In this document: positions 37,091-46,916 of the stretch, piece after piece | Position numbering within the stretch: the first letter of the stretch is position 1 | Layout of the letters: each line of letters begins with the position of its first letter | Origin: Pelecanus crispus | Taxonomy: Eukaryota; Chordata; Aves; Pelecaniformes; Pelecanidae | Direction of reading: 5' to 3' | Length of the DNA: 64,000 nucleotides | Assembly: GCF_030463565.1 (NCBI RefSeq) | Contig: NC_134643.1 | Span: 121,623,809-121,687,808 of the forward strand | Translations under genes and position numbers: made by a program | Notes under the pieces: generated by a model | The model's input: only the letters and a program-made list of their open reading frames with translations | Database searches by the model: none | Told to the model about the DNA's origin: nothing

Positions 37091-40000
37091 GCAAGGGCCG
37101 GCGGCGGGCGCGACGCTGCGCCTCCCGCGGGGGCTCGCCCGGCCGCGGTTGCTGAGTCATTGTGCGGGGCGGGCGGCGCGGCTTCCCTTCCCCTTCCTCC
37201 CCTCGGTGGGTGCTGCGCTGCGCGGCCTCAGGCTGGGCCGCGGCCCCGCCGGCTGCTGTGCGCCCGCGGCCCCGCCGTGGTGGGAGGGAGCGGGGCTGCT
37301 GCTCTCTTGCCCCTGGGTGCCCCCGGCTCTGGTGGCGAGCGGCTGCCCTGAGGCTGGGCCCGCCCGGCGCTGCGTGGTGGCGCGGAGAGGGGGTGGGAAA
37401 GCGGTCGTGGGGCTTCTGCCCTGCCCCGGGGTGCGCAGCTGAGCTCCGCGCTGCAGCCGGCCATAGCCTCCCGACCCAGCTTGTTTACCGCTATCGGAGT
37501 AGGGCTCAACGGAGCCTTGACTGCTGAACGGCCAGAGCCCTTTTGAACGCTCGGTCGTTTATCCTCGGTAAAGAAGCCGGGGCTGCATGCAGGCAATACT
37601 GTATCCGTAGAGGAGGAATGACTTCAGGGTTACTTGTGCTTCCAGATGGAAGTATGTGATCATTCTCAAAAGCAAGCAGTCTGATCAAAGGTGTTCCTTT
37701 TGCTTGTTGATACATAATAGGAAGAGTGTATTTTAGGTGGCTAAATAAATTCTGTGAAATGCTGTATTGCCATGTAGAATCAGTTTAGTATAGGAGGGTA
37801 ATTGTTCATGTCCTGGTAGCTGAGCTTGTAGTGGAGTCTCTAGTACTTTCTGTTGACTAGGAAGCTTTGCTTAGCACAAGGCTGTTTAATGCTGTAGTCA
37901 TTTTGCTGATAATAAATTCTTTCTATTAAAGGGTGATGGACCAGTGAAAGTTACTGGAAAAATCAGTGGCTTGGCTGATGGAGAACATGGCTTCCATGTC
38001 CATGAATTTGGGGACAATACAAATGGTAAGATGTCTATCCAAGCTTTTGAGTTACAGCTGTAATGTGATTGCTCAGCTTTAAAGAGCTTCTTTTAGTGTT
38101 GCAGCCGTAACTGGTATAGGTGTGCTTAGGTCTCATGACTGCAAATCTGTGTTAAGAAATGATGACATTTCCTAAGGAATTGCTTCCCATTTAATACTTT
38201 GAACATGTTTACACTTGTGTTCAAGATCTGACATATCAAACACTAACCTAAATACTTTGATACCCTAGTGTTAAAAAGCTTTCAACTGAGCCCAGAGTGT
38301 TCTAGAATGAGTAATCTTACTTTATGGAACTTGTAGGTCTATAGTAGGTTACTCAACTCAAAGGATTAGTACAACATCTAACAGGAGAGTAGCTGTTTTG
38401 TCATTAGTGACTTCAGTGCCTCTGGCTGTAGGAGGACTACCTTGGTGCATACTGTAGAAGCAACCAGATTTAAACTGGCTGCTGCAAAAATCAACTTTTG
38501 ATGGCTGCGTTCTGTTTCAGGGTGTACCAGTGCAGGTTCTCACTTCAATCCTGAAGGCAAGCAGCATGGTGGACCAAAAGATGCAGAAAGGTGAGTTTAA
38601 TGTGCCTAGCCTCTTACTGGGTAGCTACTCCATGCAGTAGTATGTTGTGCTTGAGAGGCCATCTAAGCGCTATGTTGTGCTTGAGAGGCCAGTGCATGAC
38701 TAATGCTAGGACCATACCAGAAGAAAACTAGTAACTCCTGCTGGACTTTTAGAGTCACTTAAAGGCTCTGATAGCTGTATGGTGGTTTGTTAGACACCTT
38801 GGCTCCAGGAGTATTGGTAAAAATGTAGTCTTTGGGACACATTCTTGGTTTTGTCATAGCTTGGGGAGAAGAGGAAATAAAGTCTCTTGCTGAGTGAAGG
38901 TTCCTCAGGGTATGAGTAGGGGGAGTTCATGCATTAAAGCCTTATTTGGTCAGTGGTGGTTTGCTTCTGTTTTGGGGCCAGCTTTTGACAACAGAGTCCC
39001 TAAGTTGTCAGTTGTTGAGCTGGATGCAGGCTTGTCATGTGGCAGATCAGGATCATCAATGGAAGGTACTGAGGCTTCAGTGGAGACTACAAGATGAATA
39101 CCAAGCTGTGTGCCCAGGCATGGTGGCTTTATTGGGTTTGCTGGGTTGTCTTATCCTGTTAGCTTGGGTACCATAGTACCTACAGTATGTAGTCCTTAGG
39201 GGTTGTGTGTGAGTACAGGGTCTGATGCTTACGCTGAATATCTCCGTACCTCAGTGGGAGCTCAGACCTAACGCTTTCCCTGGAAGCAGTTTTCATAGTC
39301 CAGTTACCTTCGCGGAACCCTTGCATGCTTGAGGCCTGATGTCTGAGCTGATGGGCTTCAGAGACTGTGAGGGGGCTGCGCAAGAGCTGAAGCAGGTAGA
39401 GGTAGGAGCAAGTGTAAAAGATAGGCTGGTCTTGCACGGGTAGGGTCTAGACCAGCACTGTGACCAGCTTGGCATTGTGATTAGCTTTTGAATGCTCACA
39501 TTCATGTCTGTAACTGCACCTTCTGTGACTGATAAATTCATACCTGAGTGATCAGTTGCATGCCAGACCCAGCAAGCTGGCTGCTAGCCAGCTGTCTGGA
39601 TGACAGAGCAGCATGAAATGGTTTGTGCTCATGGGCTTCACAGGCAGCCAGCTGCTCCAGTGCTCAAGGTCCAAATTGCATGAACATTGTGGCTTCTGCT
39701 GGTTCTGCCTTGTCAAATCCTGATTCTAGTGTAACCTGCCTGCTGGGGAATTCCTTAGGAGGGTATAAGAACTAGATTGTGCTTTTAGCAGTGTAGAGTT
39801 GAAACAATTGGACTGAAGCTTCCCAGAAGCTTAAATCAAGCAAACTGCTAAACAGAAAACTGACCTTGACCTGATTTTATAGGACTTGGTTAAAAATATG
39901 AAATTAGTGCTGTGCTGTCGAAGCAGCTGGTAGTCAGCATTCAGCTAGCTGAGCTGGTCATGTCACCCTGCATGCATGGAGAGTTTTAGAAACAAGTTGA

Positions 40001-42012
40001 TATTCAAGGTTCTAAATCTGGATAGAAGAGTCTTGCAGAACAGCGGCTTGTCTTTTGAGTGGATGTTTTGTTTGGGGCAGTTGTGTAGGAAACAATACAC
40101 TGGAATGTCCAGAATTTCAAACGGAACTGCTTGAGGCTTAATTCTTAAGGGAAGTCCTAGTGGAGATCTAACTCTGATTAGAAACTCTGTGGTAGGGTTT
40201 AATGCAAAGTGTATGGGAAAATGCCAGGCAAGCTTGAATAGTCATCCCTGGTAGAGATTAAACTTAGCTAGCACTTAGTGCCTCCTCTCTGATGTGTCAC
40301 TTGGCAGACTGCTTTTACTAAGCATATTTAAACTGAAAGCCTGCTGCTGCTGGTGGAATAGCTGGTTTGTGATAACATTAAAAGCTCTTAACCATAGTGG
40401 CAGTATTTACACCATAGTGGCAGTGTTTACACCAAACCTTGTAATGTGCAGGAAAGGTTTTCACCTAATTTGAGACACCTTTGAGCAGAGGGAGATGCTA
40501 TCAGTGTGGGGGAATTTTTGGCTATAGTTGTGCACTGTTGGCTTCGCTCACTGGGGCATGATGGCATTCCGTTCCCCAAAGTTGATTAACCTTCGAGTTT
40601 CAAGTTGTACCAGGGACTGAATTTTAATTGTACCTTGAACTAAAGGAGTCAAAATAGTGGAAGTGTTCAAGATTGATTGGTGGTGGTAAATGAGGATGTA
40701 TGTGCTGTTGAAGGTGGTGGAGTACTTGAATGTAGTAACTATGGGTATTGTATTGTCCAGACCATCACTTAGAGCTTTCAATTCAACCAAGTTTTCTATG
40801 AGTTTCTCTGCATCTTTGTGTAGGCACGTGGGAGACCTTGGCAATGTGAGTGCTAAAGGAGGAGTGGCAGAAGTGGAAATAGAAGATCCCATCATTTCTC
40901 TTAGTGGACCACATAGCGTCATTGGACGTACCATGGTGGTAAGTGTCTTGGTGCCTGCTTGGATGCTTTAAGGAACTCTAGAGCAATCTTGCCAGGGAGC
41001 AGAGAGTTTTTGATGCTGGTGGCCAGTCCCTGGTGGTTGTTACAGAACTGGTAGTGCAAGATTTTCAGGATGAGGAGTTCTTTGAAGCCTTGCCTGGAGG
41101 TCTGCTGTGCATTAGTATGCCGCTTCACTGCCATGAGATCTTAATTTTCTGCCTGCCTTCTGAAGATGTTGCTCTCTGTTTAACTTTGCCTCTTCTAGCT
41201 GTGAGTGACTAAAGCAACCTGATTTGAGGAAGGAACTGGCAGTCTGGCACAAATGCTGTCACCGAAAGGCATGGCAATGGGCGCTTCCAGGCACTGTTCA
41301 CTGGTACCGATCTGGTAGCTGGTGGTGTAACTTGTGCTGTGGCCTCCCTGGGAAGGAGGGAGGCAGAGGCTGAGTGGGCTTGGCTGCCCATGAGCGTTGT
41401 CAGTCTCGTTCCCCTTGGGACTCCAGTGTGTGCCGAGACCACAGTGTACACAGAACACTGTACTGGGTGACAGAGGCTGGGACTGATGGCCACGGCGCAG
41501 GGAGATGTGCGGTGTAGCCCTTGGGATGGTGTGGCCAAGGCCCTGCACTCACAGTGCAGCGGTCAGTCTTGTGTTGTAAGGGCGACCTTGAATGTCAAGT
41601 CCTCCAAGCTTGCTCTTGGACTAGTAATGACTTTTCAAAATGTGGGGTTTTGGTGACTTCCTGTTCAGACAAATTCAGCTGAAGGTGACTCATCTTTTTA
41701 GACAAGTCTAGTCTTCAGTCCTTAGTGTGAGTATCAATCTGGCATTCAGCATTGCATAGTTAAAATAGGTTCCCTCTGTGTAACACACCCTGCTGGTAGC
41801 TGGTGATACTGCTTGTTGCTGCTGCTACTAATGTGAGTAGTGGAAAATGTTGATTAGTTACGCAATAACATGAATTAAGGTATCTTCAATTCTCTTTTTA
41901 GGTCCATGAAAAATGCGATGACCTGGGTAGAGGGGGAGATAATGAGAGCAAATTAACTGGAAATGCTGGCCCTCGTTTAGCTTGTGGTGTAATTGGAATA
42001 GCAAAGAGCTAA
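37016..42012 (+). CDS. SOD1: Cu/Zn superoxide dismutase, complete five-exon gene
   Basis: Cytosolic homodimer that converts superoxide to oxygen and hydrogen peroxide. Coding exons are 37,016-37,090, 37,932-38,025, 38,521-38,590, 40,824-40,938 and 41,902-42,012, together 465 nt (154 residues plus stop), the expected vertebrate size and exon structure. Numbered with Met as 1, Cu/Zn ligands are His47, His49, His64, His72, His81, Asp84 and His120; the disulfide pair is Cys58-Cys146; and the substrate-guiding Arg is Arg143. The start is fixed by the [13 protein letters not shown]-terminus, which matches the family. Intron 1 is GC-AG and the others are GT-AG. The free Cys at the human Cys111 position reads Ser (PHSVIG), the last residue is Ser, and an extra Cys occurs at 123 (HEKCDD). 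Convergent with SCAF4. Confidence 0.98.
37151..37160 (-). promoter_or_regulatory. SOD1: Antioxidant-response / AP-1-like element in SOD1 intron 1
   Basis: The minus strand reads ATGACTCAGC, which fits the NRF2-MAF core (RTGACnnnGC) with an embedded AP-1 site (TGACTCA). It lies 60 bp inside intron 1, within the CpG island, a plausible place for oxidative-stress control. Function is inferred from the motif alone. Confidence 0.5.
37932..38025 (+). CDS. SOD1: SOD1 coding exon 2
   Basis: 94 nt after a TATTAAAG acceptor, ending AAATG/GTAAG. It encodes [10 protein letters not shown] through [13 protein letters not shown] and includes copper ligands His47 and His49. Confidence 0.97.
38521..38590 (+). 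CDS. SOD1: SOD1 coding exon 3
   Basis: 70 nt between TTTCAG and GTGAGT. It carries Cys58 of the disulfide and zinc-loop ligands His64 and His72. The length equals that of the mammalian exon. Confidence 0.97.
38641..38692. repeat. Short tandem duplication in SOD1 intron 3
   Basis: A 30-bp unit beginning TATGTTGTGCTTGAGAGGCC is followed by a second copy of its first 20-22 bases. It is a local slippage duplication. Confidence 0.85.
40391..40430. repeat. 20-bp tandem duplication in SOD1 intron 3
   Basis: Two copies of ACCATAGTGGCAGTATTTAC differing by one base. Confidence 0.9.
40824..40938 (+). CDS. SOD1: SOD1 coding exon 4
   Basis: 115 nt between TGTGTAG and GTAAGT. It encodes [13 protein letters not shown] through GRTMV, including zinc ligands His81 and Asp84. 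It contains the Ser that replaces the free Cys of the human protein. Confidence 0.97.
41902..42012 (+). CDS. SOD1: SOD1 coding exon 5
   Basis: 111 nt after CTTTTTAG, ending in TAA at 42,010-42,012. It encodes His120, Arg143, Cys146 and the C-terminus GVIGIAKS, one residue longer than in mammals. Confidence 0.97.
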   Translation, partial: VHEKCDDLGRGGDNESKLTGNAGPRLACGVIGIAKS

Positions 42013-42500
42013 GTATTGTACCTGAAATGCTTAAGATGACAGTGATAAATGGGCTGTATTTCATTGCAAATGCTGTCCTTGCCCTTCCTTGTGCAAGCAA
42101 AACATTTATCACTTAATCTCATTACTACTCTGCATTCTGAGCATCACTTAAACTGGTGAAAACTGACTTAATTTTGTATGATGTATATTGGAATTAAAGT
42201 GACCCTGATGGAATGTCTCTGTAGTCTTCTGCTAAAGCATCTGCTGTAACCATTAAGTATAATCTTCACTAACTGGGACTCCTGTTCTGTGTAATGGAAG
42301 ATGTGTAGTAGTGATCACATCCTGAACACCAAAACTTCTAGTATGCTGTGGGATTTGGAGGATTAGCCTTACAAGCTCTAGCATGACTACTCACCAAAGA
42401 GCAGTAGGTACTGTTGTATGTATTGAGGCTTCCTCCTGGTGAAGTTGCAGCATTTGTAGGTTTCAAACTTGTGTAATAAACTTGCTGGGCAAATACACCT
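42013..42500 (+). terminator. SOD1: SOD1 3'UTR with two poly(A) signals
   Basis: ATTAAA at 42,193-42,198 is followed by a T/G-rich stretch, and AATAAA lies at 42,475-42,480. Two alternative ends are likely, giving a 3'UTR of about 0.2 or 0.5 kb. A further plus-strand AATAAA at 44,256-44,261 could serve rare long transcripts. Choice of site is inferred. Confidence 0.65.
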
Positions 42501-44440
42501 TGGTCTTGCTGTCTATTAAAAAAAAAACACCCACCACACAACAAACCCCTACCTGCTGCTATGCTAACATGAAAAGTAGGCCTGGACTTCATCATGTCAG
42601 TAGTTAATTTGCTAGACACCAACAGTGTGCAAGTTGCTTCCAGCCAGTAACCCTGGAACAACAAAGACCTGAGATCAGTCAGTGTGCAAGTAATGAGAAA
42701 CACTGTTGTATGTTTTCCTGTGACAGAAGCCTGTGTTCTGTGGCTCTGGTGTGCTCTGTGCACTACAGTTAGGGGCTTATGTACCTCAGGACAACTGCTG
42801 CTTTGCAGAAATACCTTTTTGCTGGAAAATGTTAGCAGTGTGTGACACCTGTGGCACCTGCTCCCATGTGACTGCGTGGTGTGTGTGCTTGCGGTGGGGA
42901 AGCCTTAAGCTTGCGGAAAGGTCTGGCTCTGGTGTGTGTCCTTGCACCTCATCTGGGCTGTGTGGTTGGGTTGTTCTGGGTGGCTGTGCAATGGAAGCCT
43001 GGATGCCTTGGGGAAGGCAGCTTTCTTTTCTTTTTGGTTTTTTTTTTTCCAAGCTGTGCAGGAGGGTCTAGTGTGGAACAGGTCTTTCCTTAAAAAGGAT
43101 ATACCTAGCCAGATGCTCTGTATTTAACTTCATAAAGCTTTTCAGCACTGTCATCGCTGTACACTAAGTGCTAGCTTTCATTATTTTCTTGTCTGTACCT
43201 CTTAAACAAGGATTTCAGAGTTTTTTTAATAGAGAAAATTACTAATTTTAATGAAGACTTGCATCAACATTCCTTCATCTTGTACCTAGAGATACTCATG
43301 GAAGTAGCTGGTTGTAGTTCTAGACAGCCAGATTCCAGTGTAGCGCATTACAAATGGAATGGCTTTTGGAAGTATAGCAAGAATACTGTAAAAACACTTT
43401 AACCTTAGTCATTGCAAACAGTGGTGTGTGCAGTCTCTACCCACCTGTACCTCTTCCAGGGGATTAGCCTATGCTCTGATTCAGCTGCTGCAGCAGAACC
43501 GAGGCAGCGACTGCACCTTTTGGCTCCCTCCCCCCAGCAGCGGACAGGGAACACCGACCGCCCACCACCAGCACCTCTTTGCGCCGCAGAAGTTGTGAGG
43601 ATGGTTCTGTTGTCTCCCCTTTCCCAAAGCGGGGGGAAAAAACAGCAAGTACTTGCCAACTGCAGGTTGAGCTGTAGCGGAATGAGAGCTCTGGCAGCTC
43701 TGCTGCTCGCCTCCTCTCCCCACTGTTCTGGGTGCTGAACCTTGCTGCTTTGAAAGCCTGGTACATGCAGATCTTGACTTTCAAACCTGTTCTCTCTTGT
43801 TGGGTTAAATGTCTGATGGCACGCTAGCCTAGAAGTCAGTGCTGTGTCAAAGGATGTAGAAGTAATGCACTATTTATGTACCAATAACTGTGACTGGCAG
43901 GCATAGGCCCGATAACCAAGGTGTCAGCTGCTAACACTGTATTGTCTTTATCAGTAACAGATGCTTATGCTGAGCTAATTAATCTCCCAGTAAAAATTTA
44001 TGGCTTGCCTTACTTTAAAGCCAGGAATTTGGTAGTTGTACAAGGGTGGGATAAAGCTACTCTGGTGATGCTGTAAAGATGAGGCATCACCAGTAGGTTT
44101 GTTATACAGTTACTGCTTCAGAAGGCAAAGGATGTCCACAGTTTTTGTAGGCTTTGTTTTCAATTTCCTAAAAAGGGAAGCGGAGAGAATGTGAGGTGGC
44201 ATTTGTGTGAACAGATAAGCCTTCCGTCTCTTTCATTCTTGTCTTCAAATCTTTTAATAAAGTGTATTCATTAAAAAAAATCCTACCTCCTTACAGAATT
44301 ACGGCAGTTTCTACTAAGACAAGTCTTAAACATAAGACATAAATGTCTGGCTTTGTATGAAAAAAGTTAGTTCCACTGGCCCAGCATGAAACAAACATTA
44401 AGGACACAGGTTTTAACACATGGAAGCTGAATTCACTACA
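42501..44440. other. Intergenic gap between convergent SOD1 and SCAF4
   Basis: No recognisable gene. The part 43,440-43,740 is GC-richer and holds overlapping open frames of 80-108 codons on both strands, without a domain or splice context. An A run at about 42,519-42,528 and a T run near 43,040-43,049 are the only simple repeats. Confidence 0.45.
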
Positions 44441-44444
44441 AGTA

Positions 44445-46074
44445 TGTAAACAGGTTTTTTTCTCTCTTTATTCTGCTATTGCAAGAACATAAAAATATAT
44501 GTCCTCTCCCCAGTCCATAACTCCACACTTGCTTCCCCACCCCCCCAAAAAAAACCCCTCTGCTGCAGAGCAGCTGTGAAAAAGTACTAATGTGAGAAAG
44601 CCGCTGCCCTTCACTTAGGGGGGAAAAAAAAAGCAACTTTAAAAGTAGAACACACCTATATCAAGGTAGGGGGGGAAAAAATTAAATATGCACAGGGTTC
44701 ATACAATTTTTCTGCTGCGCTTCTAGAGTTAAGCAAGCTTCAGCTGCAGGCCTGCTGCCACCCAGGCGATCGACGGGCCAGCGCGTGTCAGGGCAGAGCT
44801 GCCAGGGCACCGCCGCTGCACGGTACAGCGCAGCTGTCTTTCAAAACTGCGCCTGAAGGGCCGACCACCAAGAACTAGTGTTTGCCCTCTTAAGATTACT
44901 GAAGTGATATGGAGAGAAGACGGCAAAACTTAAGACAGATACCAGAAAATGCACTCTTTTGTCCATCAGTCCCATAGGTACAAGGCTAGGTGGGTAAAAA
45001 TTTTAAACCTACCTCTTGCAGGATTACAGGAGGTAGACATCGTTAACACTGACAACAGTAGCAGCCCAGACTGGCGTGAGTGAAGAGGCAGCATTTTAAA
45101 ATCCTCGAGCAACCCTCCCGCCTCCCTTCCTTTTCCCAGCCCCACTTAAAAAAAATAGGTTAGCATTTTTATATTGTGTTTTGGTGTCTTTGATTTCTCT
45201 TTCACCCCGCTTTCCAAAAAGCATCAATGAATAACAAGTACAAAAAATGCTGAACTGACGTGCTTCCTAGCCCACCGCACACAGTAATTTTATAACATCA
45301 CAAGCAGAGCAGACTGAGTATGTCTGAAGGTGTCCACTTTTTTAAAAAAAGGCTAATCAGGGCAACATTTACCACAGAACCAGGTGGGAGGGGGGGAAGA
45401 GAAAAAAAACTGATTGCATTGCAAACACTAAACAGTTAACTCTTCAATTAACAGTTTAAAACCACTAACTTCTACCTAGTATGGTCAAGTAATCATTAAA
45501 ATGCAGCAATCTAAAAATCAAGATGACTATTACAAATAGAAATTTGCTTCTGTGAATAGCTACACAAACAGATGTATTTCTTTTAACAAATATAAACAAA
45601 ACAGTCTAATTTAGACTCCAGTACAGCATTAACAGTTCAAACTTTAAGATGTTGAACACTCCTTTTCCACTTCAGTGCAGTGTAGGAAGAATAGCACACG
45701 TTAAAGTTTGTTACGAAAATAGAGTTTATTAAAAACACATCCCTATTGTTTTGAGGAGCTTTCACCGTTACCTTTTCTTAAATTAAAAAAAAAAAATAGA
45801 AAGCACTTCTACTTCTGATTTGTAAACTTTTTAAAGTCAAAACTTTAAAAAAGTTACAGCAAAAATGGGTAATATTTTAATCATATCTTCAGTATTTCAT
45901 GTTATGTTGTGGCTATTTTAAATAGAAGGGAAGCAATCAAATTGCTTACAATTCCCCACCAACTACCGAGGGGCTGTGATATAAGCAGAAGCAAATATAA
46001 TACAGCAGACTGTACAACTCTAAAGCTCTACACTCCAACAAATGTCACTGTCGTCTTTTGACAACTTCCAGTCC
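44445..46074 (-). other. SCAF4: SCAF4 3'UTR with candidate poly(A) signals
   Basis: Runs leftward from the SCAF4 stop. Minus-strand AATAAA motifs occur at 45,725-45,730 (about 350 nt after the stop) and 44,467-44,472 (about 1.6 kb after it), giving proximal and distal ends. The sequence is AT-rich with no transposon, as expected of a long 3'UTR. The distal end is a guess based on the signal and the GT-rich text beyond it. Confidence 0.6.
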
Positions 46075-46916
46075 CTAGCGAGGAGCCTCCGCCACTGAGC
46101 CCATCTCCTTTTCCGCTTGTTCCACAGATGAGGTAGCCTCGGATGTTAACTCTTCCACAGGTTTTACACCTGTAGGTTCAGACTCTCCCGCGGCAAGTTC
46201 TGAAACAACATCCGCGTCTTCCATTCTGCCGCCGTGAGATTCATGGTTTTTGTCGCCATCTGCCCTGTCTGTCATCTCCGGTTTTTCCTTGCCTCGATTT
46301 TCTTCCTTGTCTCTGCGAGACTCCCTATCTCTCGAATCTCTCTCTCTGTCTCGATGGCCACTGGACCGCCTGTTTCTGTCCTCCAAGTCTCTGTGTCTGT
46401 CGCGCTCGGGGCTTCTTCGTCCCCAGTCTCGCCTGTCACGATTACCAAGCCGCTCGTGATCTCGGTCGTCGTTGCGGTTACCGTAGCGCTCACGATCGTT
46501 TTCTACCCGATTTCCAAAAGATCTCCTTCCAAACCTCTCCTGGTCTCTGTTAGGCGTGAACGTCTGCCTGTCATTCCTAAACTGCCTCCCATCTCTGTTA
46601 TCCTCGGGTCCGCCTGGCCCCCCGCTTCCCGGCATCCCCCCGGGTCTCACAAAGTGACCCGGCGGCGGGAAAGGGGTTTTCATTCCGTGGGGGGGAGGCA
46701 TCCCAAAGCCCCCCGGCCCCGGCGGGGGCCCTCTGTGCATCATGTGGGGAGGCATGTGTCGCGGCGGCATCAAGGGAAAGCGCTGCAGAGGGGGCGGTGG
46801 CATTCCTGGCGGTCGCTGGAGTGGTATCAAACCGGGCCGGGCACCTAAGAGGCCGGTGGACGGCGTCTGCAACCCAACGACAGGTGCTGGCGGGGGCGGC
46901 GCAACTCCTTGAGTGC
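46075..46916 (-). CDS. SCAF4: SCAF4 terminal coding exon
   Basis: 842 nt from the acceptor TTTCAG to the TAG stop at 46,075-46,077. It encodes a Pro/Gly/Met-rich region, then an R/D/E-rich low-complexity tail (RDRERDSRDRESRRDKEE) and an acidic end finishing SVAEAPR. From memory, the mammalian protein has a long Gln/Pro insert after GGPEDRDGR. Here GGPEDNRDGRQFRND passes straight through, so that insert is absent. Confidence 0.96.

Noticed and set aside
36498-37155. Plus-strand open frames of 121-125 codons over the SOD1 promoter and exon 1
   Set aside because: They run through the TATA box and into intron 1 in the wrong frame for SOD1 and are GC-island artefacts.
43405-43784. GC-richer patch with open frames on both strands between SOD1 and SCAF4
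   Set aside because: No CpG-island strength, no core promoter signals and no domain in any frame.
46234-46848. 204-codon plus-strand open frame
   Set aside because: It is the antisense of the SCAF4 terminal exon; the Ser/Val/Pro-rich text is the reverse of Arg/Asp/Gly codons.
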